Shown in pieces: positions 44,802 through 52,288 of a DNA stretch of 64,000 nt; position 1 is the stretch's first letter, and each line of letters starts with the position of its first letter. A program made the position numbers and the translations under genes. Where the stretch lies: assembly GCF_017495225.1 (NCBI RefSeq), contig NZ_JAFEIG010000017.1, forward strand, positions 1 through 64,000. The letters are read 5' to 3'. This DNA is from Daejeonella sp. (GTDB taxonomy: Bacteria > Bacteroidota > Bacteroidia > Sphingobacteriales > Sphingobacteriaceae). The notes below the pieces were generated by a model. That model was given only the letters and a program-made list of their open reading frames with translations, did not search any database and had not been told where the DNA came from.

Positions 44802-46778
44802 ATGAAGCCACACCGACAGGAAATCTCTCAAAAAAAACAAATCCCCAAAAATCAGAGTCCCCAAAAACAGTTTTTCTGGGCTGTGGTGTATATCGCCATC
44901 CTTTTCATGTTGTTTTTCCCCTATTTGCCAGGGTTCAACAATGCTGAATCTAAAATTTCTTGGCAACAATTTGAAAGTGAAATAATAAGTCGTAAAGCTG
45001 TTGAAAGAATAAATATTGTCAACAAAGAGGAGGCTGAAATTTTCATTAAGCCTGATTTTGCTAGCGACCCCTATTTTAAAAAGGTATTTGATACAAAAAT
45101 CAAGGGGCAATTAAATCCCGGCCCTCATTATAAAATTACAATTGGATCTTTAGAAAGCTTTGAACGGAAAATGGATGAGGCTCAAAAAAACATCCCAATA
45201 ACACAAAAAATTCCTATAACTTATTCAAATACAAGTAATTGGTTCTGGAATATCTTCGGCTGGTTATTTCCATTATTATTGATTTTTTACCTCTGGCGTA
45301 TCATGTTCCGCAAATATGCAGGAATGGGAGGTCAATCCAATGGAAATTCTATTTTCAATTTTGGGAAATCCAATGCCTTGATGGTAGCTCATGAAGAAAG
45401 CCGCATAACCTTTGAAGATGTGGCAGGATTGGAAGAAGCTGAACTGGAAGTCCGTGAAATAGTTGAATTTTTAAAAAATCCGAAGCAATTTACCCGCTTA
45501 GGCGCTAAAATACCGAAAGGAATCTTGTTGGTTGGTCCGCCCGGAACTGGCAAAACGCTTCTCGCTAAAGCCGTTGCCGGTGAAGCAAAAGTCCCATTTT
45601 TTATCATCTCAGGATCTGAATTTGTTGAGATGTTTGTTGGCGTTGGTGCTGCCCGTGTGCGCGACTTATTTAAACAAGCGAAAGAGAAAGTCCCATGCAT
45701 CGTTTTCATCGACGAGCTAGACGCGATAGGCCGCACAAGAGGCAAAGGGGCATTTTTTAGCGGAGCAAATGATGAAAGAGAAGGTACGCTCAATCAACTA
45801 CTCACAGAAATGGATGGCTTTAGCTCAAACAGTGGTGTGATTGTGCTTGCGGCAACCAATAGAGCAGATGTGCTCGACCCAGCACTACTCAGACCTGGAA
45901 GATTTGATCGCCATATTTATTTAGAACTACCCAACTTGCGAGAACGTGAGGCTATATTTAACGTGCACCTACGCCCATTAGTTTTAGATAATAACATTGA
46001 TATTCCATTTTTAGCTGCACAAACTCCTGGTTTTTCTGGTGCTGATATCGCCAATATTTGTAATGAAGCAGCCCTAATTGCTGCAAGAAGAAAAGCCGAT
46101 GCTGTTGGAAAAATGGATTTTTTAGATGCGATTGATCGGATTGTGGCAGGACTTGAAAAGAAAAGCAAAATTATTTCTCCCGAAGAAAAGAAAATCATCG
46201 CTTATCATGAAGCTGGGCATGCTTTGGTAAGCACCTTGCTGAAACATGTAGATCCAATCGTAAAAGTGTCTATCATCCCTCGAGGTAAAACCTTGGGAGC
46301 CTCCTGGTATTTACCGGAAGAAAAGCAACTTCGGAATAAAACTACATTCATTGAGCATTTATGCAGCGGACTAGCAGGCAGAGCAGCAGAAGATATTATG
46401 TTTGGGGATGTTTCGACAGGGGCCTTAGATGATCTGGAAAAAGTTACCAAGGAAGCCTATACCATGGTAGTTTATTATGGCTTCAATAAAAAAATTGGAA
46501 ACGTTAGCTTTTATGATTCAAGCGGACAAAGAGACATGAGTATTCAAAAGCCATACAGTGAAGAAACTGGTAGAATGATTGATGAAGAGGTTAGAATCCT
46601 AGTCAATTCCTGTTATGAACGGAGCAAAAACCTTTTAGAGAGAAATAAAGAATCACTCAGCAAGATTGCAGACTTATTGTTTAAAAAAGAGGTCATTTAT
46701 AAGGACGATATCGACCGGATTCTTGGTAAAAAGCATGAAAAAAATAATATCCATAGAGTGGGCGAAAAAACATATTAA
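44802..46778 (+). CDS. ftsH: ATP-dependent zinc metalloprotease FtsH-like
   Basis: A 658-residue membrane AAA protease. Transmembrane helices lie near residues 27-46 and 146-168, with a periplasmic domain between. The AAA module has [27 protein letters not shown] and the second-region-of-homology [20 protein letters not shown]. The zinc site is HEAGH at 469-473. All catalytic elements are present. Its setting with BON, Hsp20 and Usp genes suggests a stress-specific FtsH paralogue in addition to a housekeeping copy elsewhere, which cannot be confirmed from this window. Confidence 0.93.
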   Translation: MKPHRQEISQKKQIPKNQSPQKQFFWAVVYIAILFMLFFPYLPGFNNAESKISWQQFESEIISRKAVERINIVNKEEAEIFIKPDFASDPYFKKVFDTKIKGQLNPGPHYKITIGSLESFERKMDEAQKNIPITQKIPITYSNTSNWFWNIFGWLFPLLLIFYLWRIMFRKYAGMGGQSNGNSIFNFGKSNALMVAHEESRITFEDVAGLEEAELEVREIVEFLKNPKQFTRLGAKIPKGILLVGPPGTGKTLLAKAVAGEAKVPFFIISGSEFVEMFVGVGAARVRDLFKQAKEKVPCIVFIDELDAIGRTRGKGAFFSGANDEREGTLNQLLTEMDGFSSNSGVIVLAATNRADVLDPALLRPGRFDRHIYLELPNLREREAIFNVHLRPLVLDNNIDIPFLAAQTPGFSGADIANICNEAALIAARRKADAVGKMDFLDAIDRIVAGLEKKSKIISPEEKKIIAYHEAGHALVSTLLKHVDPIVKVSIIPRGKTLGASWYLPEEKQLRNKTTFIEHLCSGLAGRAAEDIMFGDVSTGALDDLEKVTKEAYTMVVYYGFNKKIGNVSFYDSSGQRDMSIQKPYSEETGRMIDEEVRILVNSCYERSKNLLERNKESLSKIADLLFKKEVIYKDDIDRILGKKHEKNNIHRVGEKTY

Positions 46779-46800
46779 ATCGCAAAAAATAACTGAAAAA

Positions 46801-46818
46801 AATCTGCCTGTACAGATT
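46801..46818 (+). terminator. Weak hairpin after ftsH
   Basis: A 6-bp stem AATCTG/CAGATT with a 6-nt loop is followed by AATATCTTTT, 22 nt after the ftsH stop. It is plausible but weak as a terminator. Confidence 0.4.
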
Positions 46819-46884
46819 AATATCTTTTAAAAAACTAGCCATATGGCTCAAAAAAGAGCTTATTGATGAAACTCAGTCCGCCAA

Positions 46885-46928
46885 TTGATTCCCGTCAAAT
46901 CCTCTAAAATCGATTCAAAATATCTTTG
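46885..46928 (+). promoter_or_regulatory. hsp20 promoter with Fnr-like box
   Basis: TTGATtcccGTCAA at 46885-46898 (9 of 10 consensus bases) is followed at 46921-46928 by TATCTTTG, a perfect TAnnTTTG -7 box. If transcription starts about 6 nt after the -7 box, the palindrome centre is at about -42, the classical activator position of Crp/Fnr class II promoters. No -33 TTG is present at the right distance, consistent with activator dependence. Confidence 0.55.
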
Positions 46929-46968
46929 TTTAACAATTAATAGATAAGCAATTTAAAAAAGGAAAATT

Positions 46969-47412
46969 ATGAAAACTGACACATTAGCTAGAGTAAGCGG
47001 AGGAATTCCATCTGTATTTGATGATTTATTAAAACCATGGAACGATTGGTTTGAAGGACGTGAATTATGGAGCCGTGCAACGAGTTTACCACCAGTAAAT
47101 ATTATGGAACAAGAGAATCAATACTTGGTCACTTTAGCTGCTCCTGGCATGAAAAGAGAGGACTTTAAGATTGACCTTAGTGGCAACATGCTGAATATTA
47201 GCAATGAAACTGAAGAGGAAAAAGAAGAAACAGAGAAAACTTTTACGCGTAAAGAATATAATTACCGAGGCTTTAGCCGAAGTTTCTCCTTACCTGAAGG
47301 TATCGATACCGAAAAGATAGAAGCCAAATACGAAGATGGCATACTCAAAATCACACTTCCACGGACTGAAGAGTCGAAAATGAAAGTGGGAAAGAGTATT
47401 CCTATTCAATAA
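46969..47412 (+). CDS. Hsp20/alpha-crystallin small heat-shock protein
   Basis: A 147-residue ATP-independent chaperone. The alpha-crystallin domain spans about residues 42-135, with NIMEQENQYLVTLAAPGMKREDFKIDL and YEDGILKITLP as its edges. The tail has the IPI motif that mediates oligomer formation. It would hold unfolded proteins during stress. It is transcribed alone from a promoter with an Fnr-like box and ends at a strong hairpin. Confidence 0.95.
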   Translation: MKTDTLARVSGGIPSVFDDLLKPWNDWFEGRELWSRATSLPPVNIMEQENQYLVTLAAPGMKREDFKIDLSGNMLNISNETEEEKEETEKTFTRKEYNYRGFSRSFSLPEGIDTEKIEAKYEDGILKITLPRTEESKMKVGKSIPIQ

Positions 47413-47419
47413 TTGGTCT

Positions 47420-47452
47420 AACCACGCGCTCCAAATTTGGAGCGCGCTGGTT
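47420..47452 (+). terminator. Hairpin after hsp20
   Basis: A GC-rich stem, AACCA-CGCGCTCCAAA paired with TTTGGAGCGCG-TGGTT apart from one bulge, lies 7 nt past the stop. It separates hsp20 from the convergent universal stress gene. No strong U-tract follows. Confidence 0.6.
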
Positions 47453-47586
47453 ATTAAAATCAAAATTAAATTACAGAAACATCCCTCCCATTTTTCTTCA
47501 TAATCCATCAATTATCCTTATACAGCATTCCAAAACATCGAATAATTTGATTTTATCGATTTTTTTTCGTATATTAAAGTGTCACC

Positions 47587-48414
47587 TCATTCATGAATCG
47601 ATAAAACAGGTACCTGTGCTTGTAAAACTATATTTTTCGATTTACTAGATTTCAATATTTTATTAAAGAAGCTGTGTTTTTTAGGAGTTACAATAAGCAT
47701 CTCCAATTTATTTTTCTCAGCAAAATCATTAATACTTTTTTCAACTTTATCTGAAACCATAAAATGATATTTAGGATTCAATGCCCCTAATTGATCATGT
47801 AGCCAACGCGTTGCATTCGCTGTTTCCAAATCACTAGTCTTACGACTCTCAGTTTGCACATGTAAAATATGAAGCTCCGAATTAAACTCCTTAACCAATT
47901 TAATAATCTCATCAACAGGTACAGTGCTGGCAACATCTCTAAAATCACATGCTAACCCAATCTTATGTAGCCTTCCAAAATGCACCTTCGAAGGAACGAT
48001 AATTAATGGCCAGGAAAGCGATTTTATTGCTTCAATGGTATTGCCACCGAATAAAAAGCGATCAATCGTATTACTACTATCCGCACCCATCACAACGGCA
48101 TAAGTATCCATAACTTCGCAGATGTTTTTAATACCTGAAACTACGTCGCCCGTTAAAACCTTTGTTTTAATAGTAATTTTCTTAGGTGCATCTTTTAAAA
48201 TTTTTGCTTTTAACTCTTTAAGCTGCTTCTCTGCCTTAGATATCGACTCCTCAATATAAAGTGCTGGTGGAGGTACATCCGTATAGGTCATCGTTACGGG
48301 ACAAACATGTAGCAGGGTTAAATTAATACCCAAAATATTTGCCATCTGAGCAGCGTAGTTTACTGCGTTTAGCGAGACTTCTGAAAAATCAGTTGGTGCA
48401 AGAATGGTTTTCAT
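47587..48414 (-). CDS. Universal stress protein (tandem Usp domains)
   Basis: A 275-residue protein with two Usp domains, about 1-145 and 150-275. The first begins KTILAPTDFSEVSLNAVNYAAQMA and contains VVMGADSSNTIDRFLFGGNTIEAI, an approximate nucleotide-binding glycine motif. The second domain lacks that glycine motif (VTPKKHSFFNKIL), so only one half may bind nucleotide. Tandem Usps of this type are common in Bacteroidota. It is the second gene of a two-gene usp operon (34-nt gap). Confidence 0.9.
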   Translation of the reverse strand: MKTILAPTDFSEVSLNAVNYAAQMANILGINLTLLHVCPVTMTYTDVPPPALYIEESISKAEKQLKELKAKILKDAPKKITIKTKVLTGDVVSGIKNICEVMDTYAVVMGADSSNTIDRFLFGGNTIEAIKSLSWPLIIVPSKVHFGRLHKIGLACDFRDVASTVPVDEIIKLVKEFNSELHILHVQTESRKTSDLETANATRWLHDQLGALNPKYHFMVSDKVEKSINDFAEKNKLEMLIVTPKKHSFFNKILKSSKSKNIVLQAQVPVLSIHE

Positions 48415-48448
48415 ATATTGATCTATTTATATGTTTAAATGATAATTT

Positions 48449-49282
48449 TTAATTATGCGCAATAAATATGGGCTGTGTTAATGTTTTTATTAATACTTCG
48501 GCCGTGCTCTCATTAAAAAATTGTGAGATTGAATTTCGACTATAAGCCCCCATAACAATAAATACATGCTTTTTCCTTAGTAGAAAAGTCATTAATTCAT
48601 TTTCAGCAATACCCTCAAGAGCAATAAAATTGACATCTAAATAGTGGTTTTTAAGCCACTCTCTCAATTTTCCTAAATCCCTTTGAGGCCAAGAACCAGA
48701 TTTATTAACTTGAATTATGCTGAGCTTTTTATCAAAATACTCCGGAAATAGGTAGGTAAACTGTTTGATGGCAAAAAGAGAAGATTGTGAGCCATTATAT
48801 GTAAAAACGAGCTCATCAATGCGCTCAAATGATAGAGGTGAGATAATCACCGGACAAGTAGCTTTATTTAGAATTTCTTTGACACTTTCTGATGGTACTG
48901 AGGATACACCGTCTCTTATAGAAAATGCCGCATCAATAACAATCAAATCAGCAAAAGCACTTCCTGTAATTAATTCATTTATAGATAGTTCTAGTTCCAA
49001 ATAAATATCACTGCAAACTTCATTACTTATACAGCTCTCTTTGAAAAGGTGAATATTGGCTTTAATTTGTTCCTGCTTTGATGGGAGCACATTGGTTTGA
49101 TAATCCATTTGGGATGGATTGGCAGAATCTTTAATTTCTAAAATATCATCATCATCCAGATTGCCGACATCTAAGAAAATACCATAAACTTTCGACTTAG
49201 AAAGTCGTGCTAAATAAAATGCAAATTCAGAAGATCCTTTATCAGGATTGAGTGCATTTAAGACTAAAAAGATTGTTTTCAT
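48449..49282 (-). CDS. Divergent universal stress-like protein
   Basis: A 277-residue Usp-like protein, more divergent than its neighbour. It starts KTIFLVLNALNPDKGSSEFAFYLA. The middle resembles a Usp end, ATCPVIISPLSFERIDELVFTYNGSQSS, which marks the junction to a second domain near residue 150. The C-terminal HVFIVMGAYSRNSISQFFNESTAEVLI retains only the first glycine of the Usp nucleotide motif. A non-nucleotide-binding role is likely. It heads the usp operon behind an Fnr-like box. Confidence 0.8.
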   Translation of the reverse strand: MKTIFLVLNALNPDKGSSEFAFYLARLSKSKVYGIFLDVGNLDDDDILEIKDSANPSQMDYQTNVLPSKQEQIKANIHLFKESCISNEVCSDIYLELELSINELITGSAFADLIVIDAAFSIRDGVSSVPSESVKEILNKATCPVIISPLSFERIDELVFTYNGSQSSLFAIKQFTYLFPEYFDKKLSIIQVNKSGSWPQRDLGKLREWLKNHYLDVNFIALEGIAENELMTFLLRKKHVFIVMGAYSRNSISQFFNESTAEVLIKTLTQPIFIAHN

Positions 49283-49326
49283 CCTTCATTTTTTATTAAA
49301 AATATGGATGTTGAAAATTGATTTAC

Positions 49327-49340
49327 ATGATCATAATCAA
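49327..49340 (-). promoter_or_regulatory. Fnr-like box upstream of the usp operon
   Basis: On the minus strand TTGATtatgATCAT matches 9 of 10 Fnr consensus bases. A TATTTTTA element (49304 down to 49297) resembles a -7 box and would place the palindrome centre about 40-43 nt before transcription start, as for hsp20. A separate TTGATCAA palindrome lies nearby, near 49360. Confidence 0.5.
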
Positions 49341-49411
49341 GCACTTAGCTGATAAACATTGATCAATTTCGTATAAGGAAATTTAAGAAAATATTATTAG
49401 AGATAATTAAA

Positions 49412-50017
49412 TTATTGCTGTTTATCGAAAGGTCCTAAATCAAATGCATCATCAATATCATTCAATTTTGGCAATAGATAATAGGATAATTGAAGTCTTT
49501 TGAAATCATTAATAGTTTCCTTAGCCACCTCATCTGTACTCCATTTTTTATTGACGAAAAGCTCAGGAATTAATTTTTTTAGTCCGAGTAAATAGTAGCC
49601 TCCATCTTGCGCGGGACCAAAAACTGCATCATTTTTATTAAGATGGGATATTGCTTCTTCTAAAACTGAGCTATTCAGTTCAAAACAATCACAACCAATT
49701 AGAATTACTTGAGAAAAACCTTCTATAAATAACTCATTAATAGCATTTTGCATGCGCTCACCAAGATCATTCCCTCTCTGAAGTCGCTTTCCAAAATCCG
49801 CCCCCGACCAAAGGTCTTCTTGTACAATTTCGTCAGCATAAAACACAAATTTCTTACATTTTAGTCCCTTAGTAAAGTCAAATGTATGTTTTAGCAATAA
49901 AATATAGATTTCTAATGCCCTATCATCCCCTATAACCATGGCTAGGCGAGTTTTTACCTTACCATGGACTGGATTACGAACAAAAATGATTAGAGCCGTA
50001 GAATCAATTAACTTCAT
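49412..50017 (-). CDS. TIGR04282-type glycosyltransferase of arsenosugar gene sets
   Basis: A 201-residue DUF2064/GT-A-fold protein. It begins ALIIFVRNPVHGKVKTRLA, the nucleotide-sugar transferase signature with KTRL. VILIGCDCFELNSSVLEEAI near residue 110 and VFGPAQDGGYYLLGLKKL near 143 follow. The family is found next to radical-SAM protein ArsS in arsenosugar-type clusters. Here its start codon overlaps by four bases (ATGA) the end of a broken arsS remnant, so the operon partner is lost. Function in the absence of ArsS is unclear. Confidence 0.85.
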   Translation of the reverse strand: MKLIDSTALIIFVRNPVHGKVKTRLAMVIGDDRALEIYILLLKHTFDFTKGLKCKKFVFYADEIVQEDLWSGADFGKRLQRGNDLGERMQNAINELFIEGFSQVILIGCDCFELNSSVLEEAISHLNKNDAVFGPAQDGGYYLLGLKKLIPELFVNKKWSTDEVAKETINDFKRLQLSYYLLPKLNDIDDAFDLGPFDKQQ

Positions 50018-50480
50018 ACCTCTTTAGAAATTGTAGCGCCACAACCTGAACCAGCACCAACTTACATCCAAAACAACGTTGTTTTAGAACAGTTTGGCTA
50101 AATTGAACTAAATTAATGTCAAAAACGCTGATGTGGATAGAATTTTCGCTAGATACCTTTAAATCAAGCATCTGATTAATTCGCAATCATAAAGATATTC
50201 ATACCGTCCCACAGAAATTGTATTCCCGGAGATGAGATTTTGTAACGTCGCGGGTTAAAAGCGGCTATCAGTTTATTCATATATAATTAAAGTCGAATGC
50301 TTTCCTTGCTCTAAATAATCTAAAACTGTCAGATTTAATGCTTTGGCGGATCTTAATGTAGGTAAATACGGAGGATTATCCTGACTTTTTTCATTAAAAA
50401 ACGTCACCGAAATTAAAATATCAAAAATAAATAAACCGCATTTATTCAAAATTAATAAGCCTATAAAGATTAATCGAATC
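50014..50480 (-). pseudogene. arsS: Decayed arsS remnant (arsenosugar radical SAM protein)
   Basis: Reading all three minus-strand frames gives successive pieces of the C-terminal half of ArsS. These are GLLILNKCG, NPPYLP, DYLEQGK, MNKLIAAFNP, then ATLQNLISGNTISVG and YEYLYDCE, then NQMLDLKV, CFGC and finally GAGSGCGA before a TGA at 50014-50016. Each step needs a one-base shift. For example, only 5 bases separate the CFGC and GAG codons where family members have 6, and FNP-ATLQ lacks one base. A middle segment is missing and the N-terminal radical-SAM CxxxCxxC region is absent. Family assignment rests on remembered ArsS C-terminal motifs (YDCDFNQML, CxGCTAGxGSSCGG). Confidence 0.72.
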
Positions 50481-50726
50481 GTTAATTTATGATATCAATT
50501 ATGAATTGATTTAAAAGATATTTATTTAATCAAATAGAATAAAATTTATGTGTATATTTATTTTAAACAATTAATATTTTATACTTTGAATAGGTTCAGG
50601 TGCTTGACTTCTTTTGATCTCAGCACTGTAGTTGTATTAAATAAATCATAAAATTAATCTTGTATTTTTCATTGAAGATAAAGCAAGAGGTGTTGAACAT
50701 GATGGAACTATACTAAAATCAAGACT

Positions 50727-50972
50727 ATGAGATCAATTTCTTTTTTAGGTATGTCATTAACTGAAATTATCATTTTAATCATTATTATGATAATTTTAGT
50801 AATAGCTGTAAGATTGATATTAAAAACTAAACCCTTACAAATACCTTGGCTGATATTTATAATTATTGTACCAATACTCGGAGCTTTACTTTATATCTTA
50901 TTTCGATTTTGGAAAGAAATTAAAATACATTTAAGAGCTTGTTTACTCAAACTGAATGAAGATTCGCAATAG
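50727..50972 (+). CDS. Small membrane protein with PLDc_N domain
   Basis: An 81-residue protein with two hydrophobic helices (about 12-33 and 40-60). It contains IPWLIFIIIVPILGALLYILF, the PLDc_N pattern found at the N-terminus of cardiolipin synthases and in many short stand-alone proteins. It ends in a charged tail. An alternative start is Met9. It stands alone between the arsS remnant and the toxin-antitoxin locus. The function is unknown. Confidence 0.75.
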   Translation: MRSISFLGMSLTEIIILIIIMIILVIAVRLILKTKPLQIPWLIFIIIVPILGALLYILFRFWKEIKIHLRACLLKLNEDSQ

Positions 50973-51026
50973 CGGATCTCAAGATTGGTAAATATGTAGG
51001 AGTTTCCTTGATCCTATCCCAGATTT

Positions 51027-51150
51027 TTATGAGTTAAATTTAATATCCAATTCCAAACGACCGCCAAAGCCTAATTCAATAATTCTTTGATTGTTGAAAT
51101 ACGAGCCTCTTTGATGTTATTCTAGATTTTTGAGATGTGAGACTTAGATA
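51027..51150 (-). pseudogene. Decayed second antitoxin, C-terminal piece
   Basis: Directly after the stop of the intact antitoxin gene the minus strand reads LSKSHISKI-stop-NNIKEARIST, then after a one-base shift QRIIELGFGGRLELDI and a stop at 51027-51029. This aligns without gaps to the intact antitoxin's KSFISRIENGHSDIQLST and LFKLIEFGLGRKVNFTI. The in-frame TAG stands where the intact copy has Glu. It is the tail of a paralogous XRE antitoxin, inactivated by a nonsense change and a one-base deletion. Confidence 0.7.
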
Positions 51151-51156
51151 ATAAAC

Positions 51157-51459
51157 TTACTGTATCGTAAAATTTACTTTCCTTCCAAGACCAAACTCAA
51201 TAAGTTTAAAAAGTGTCGAAAGTTGAATATCACTATGTCCATTTTCAATACGAGAAATAAAACTTTTCTTCGCTCCAATTTTATCCGCTAGTTGCTCTTG
51301 AGTCATATGAGCCAACTTTCTTTCTTCTTTTATAAGTTCACCAATTGCAAATGACTTGGCTTTGATTTCAAAGTTAATTCTCTCATTTGTTCCAGTTTTA
51401 CCATATCTTTCATCAAGATGTTGAGCAAAAGTTTTAATATTTTTATTTTTTGTTTCCAT
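51157..51459 (-). CDS. higA: XRE-family antitoxin (HigA-like)
   Basis: A 100-residue DNA-binding antitoxin. The helix-turn-helix covers IGELIKEERKLAHMTQEQLADKIGAKKSFISRIENGHSDIQLSTL (about 37-82). The N-terminal region FAQHLDERYGKTGTNERINFE would contact the toxin. It lies downstream of the toxin gene and overlaps it by 17 bases, the usual reverse order of HigBA systems. It probably represses its own operon. A decayed paralogue tail follows immediately. Confidence 0.88.
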   Translation of the reverse strand: METKNKNIKTFAQHLDERYGKTGTNERINFEIKAKSFAIGELIKEERKLAHMTQEQLADKIGAKKSFISRIENGHSDIQLSTLFKLIEFGLGRKVNFTIQ

Positions 51460-51808
51460 TTTTAAATTCCTTTTGATTATTTAAATATTCGTCCATTATT
51501 TTTTCGGCCTTTATCAATTCTTTCGTTGGTATTTTCTGAGATTTCTTTTGAAATCCATTAAATAGAATCACTAGGTTACCCTTATCAAAACAGCAAAATA
51601 TCCTGAATATGTTACCTTCATATTCAATTCGAATTTCAAAAAGCCCCTTTTTACCTTCTATGCTTTTGAAAAATTTACTTGGAATACGTTCAAGAATGGT
51701 AATCATAAATAGCACTTCGTCTATCTTTTCCTTTATTTTATCGGTTAAAGTTTCGAAAAAGTCGTTGAAGTAATCTTTATAAAAAACAATTTCTCTAATG
51801 ATTTTCAT
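51443..51808 (-). CDS. higB: RelE/HigB-like toxin (Gp49 family)
   Basis: A 121-residue protein of the phage-derived Gp49-like/HigB group, RelE fold, predicted to be a ribosome-dependent mRNA endonuclease. Typical segments are LTDKIKEKIDEVLFMITILERIPSKFFKSIEG, then GLFEIRIEYEGNIFRIFCCFDKGNLVILFNGFQKKSQKIPTKEL. The latter is the conserved FRIxxxFdxxxxvvLlngFxKKtqktP region. The toxin gene precedes the antitoxin. Positioned in a decayed accessory stretch, it was probably acquired horizontally. Confidence 0.9.
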   Translation of the reverse strand: MKIIREIVFYKDYFNDFFETLTDKIKEKIDEVLFMITILERIPSKFFKSIEGKKGLFEIRIEYEGNIFRIFCCFDKGNLVILFNGFQKKSQKIPTKELIKAEKIMDEYLNNQKEFKNGNKK

Positions 51809-51973
51809 TATTCAAAGTTAACGAATAATGGAACAACTTTTAAATAAATTTCAATAATTTTTATTTATTTTTCTACAAAAAAATTAATCTTTAATTATAA
51901 AATCTTTTTCGTTTTTAGAATTCTAAAACACACAAAAAACAAAGTAATAAATGCTGAACAGATTTACAAAAAA

Positions 51974-51989
51974 GGAGTCTCTCGACTCC
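51974..51989 (-). terminator. Hairpin with U-tract on the minus strand
   Basis: The stem GGAGTC/GACTCC with a 4-nt loop is followed on the minus strand by TTTTTTGTAAAT. It lies about 300 nt beyond the DUF1501 stop. Confidence 0.55.
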
Positions 51990-52054
51990 CCTCCCCATAA
52001 TATACAAAACAAATAACAGATTTAATAATCCTACAAAGAAAATCGGATTTGGAA

Positions 52055-52283
52055 CTGCTCCTTGTTCTTTGTTCTAATCAATTTCAGACAGTTGCGAGTT
52101 GTCAGTTATTATTTATCAGGCTACCAACATTCTAAATCATTTTTCTATGTTTTAATCCAATTAGCCTCACCAAAATCACAATAATCAAATAAATCATGGT
52201 TCAGAAAATTTTTTGTCAGAAAAACAACATCTTAAAACCTGCTCACTGTTCTTAATCCTTGTTCTTTGCTCCTTATTCCTCCT
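52055..52283. repeat. Degenerate TTGTTCTTTGYTC repeats
   Basis: A unit resembling CTGCTCCTTGTTCTTTGTTC occurs at 52055-52074. A longer run of related units (CTGCTCACTGTTCTTAATCC, TTGTTCTTTGCTCC, TTATTCCTCC) covers 52239-52283. They are imperfect direct repeats of a pyrimidine-rich word. The meaning is unknown; they may be an intergenic repeat family. Confidence 0.45.
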
Positions 52284-52288
52284 ACCCT

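Larger units (their letters stand above)
51809..52288. other. 480-nt intergenic region with short repeats
   Basis: No gene is recognised. It contains a terminator for the DUF1800-DUF1501 operon (separate entry) and two stretches rich in TCCTTGTTCTTTG(T/C)TC-like units (52055-52079 and 52239-52283). The toxin gene promoter should lie near 51830 on the minus strand, but no clear -7 box was found. Confidence 0.5.

Noticed and set aside
45389..46450. Long antisense frames across ftsH
   Set aside because: They overlap the strongly conserved AAA and protease regions and are explained by codon bias of the sense gene.
50004..50186. A 60-codon frame with a TTG start overlapping the glycosyltransferase
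   Set aside because: It is one frame of the arsS remnant (NQMLDLKV...CFGC) and has no independent support as a gene.
50014..50480. Programmed frameshifting or selenocysteine read-through in arsS
   Set aside because: Several indels, a missing middle segment and absence of the N-terminal half point to decay, not recoding.
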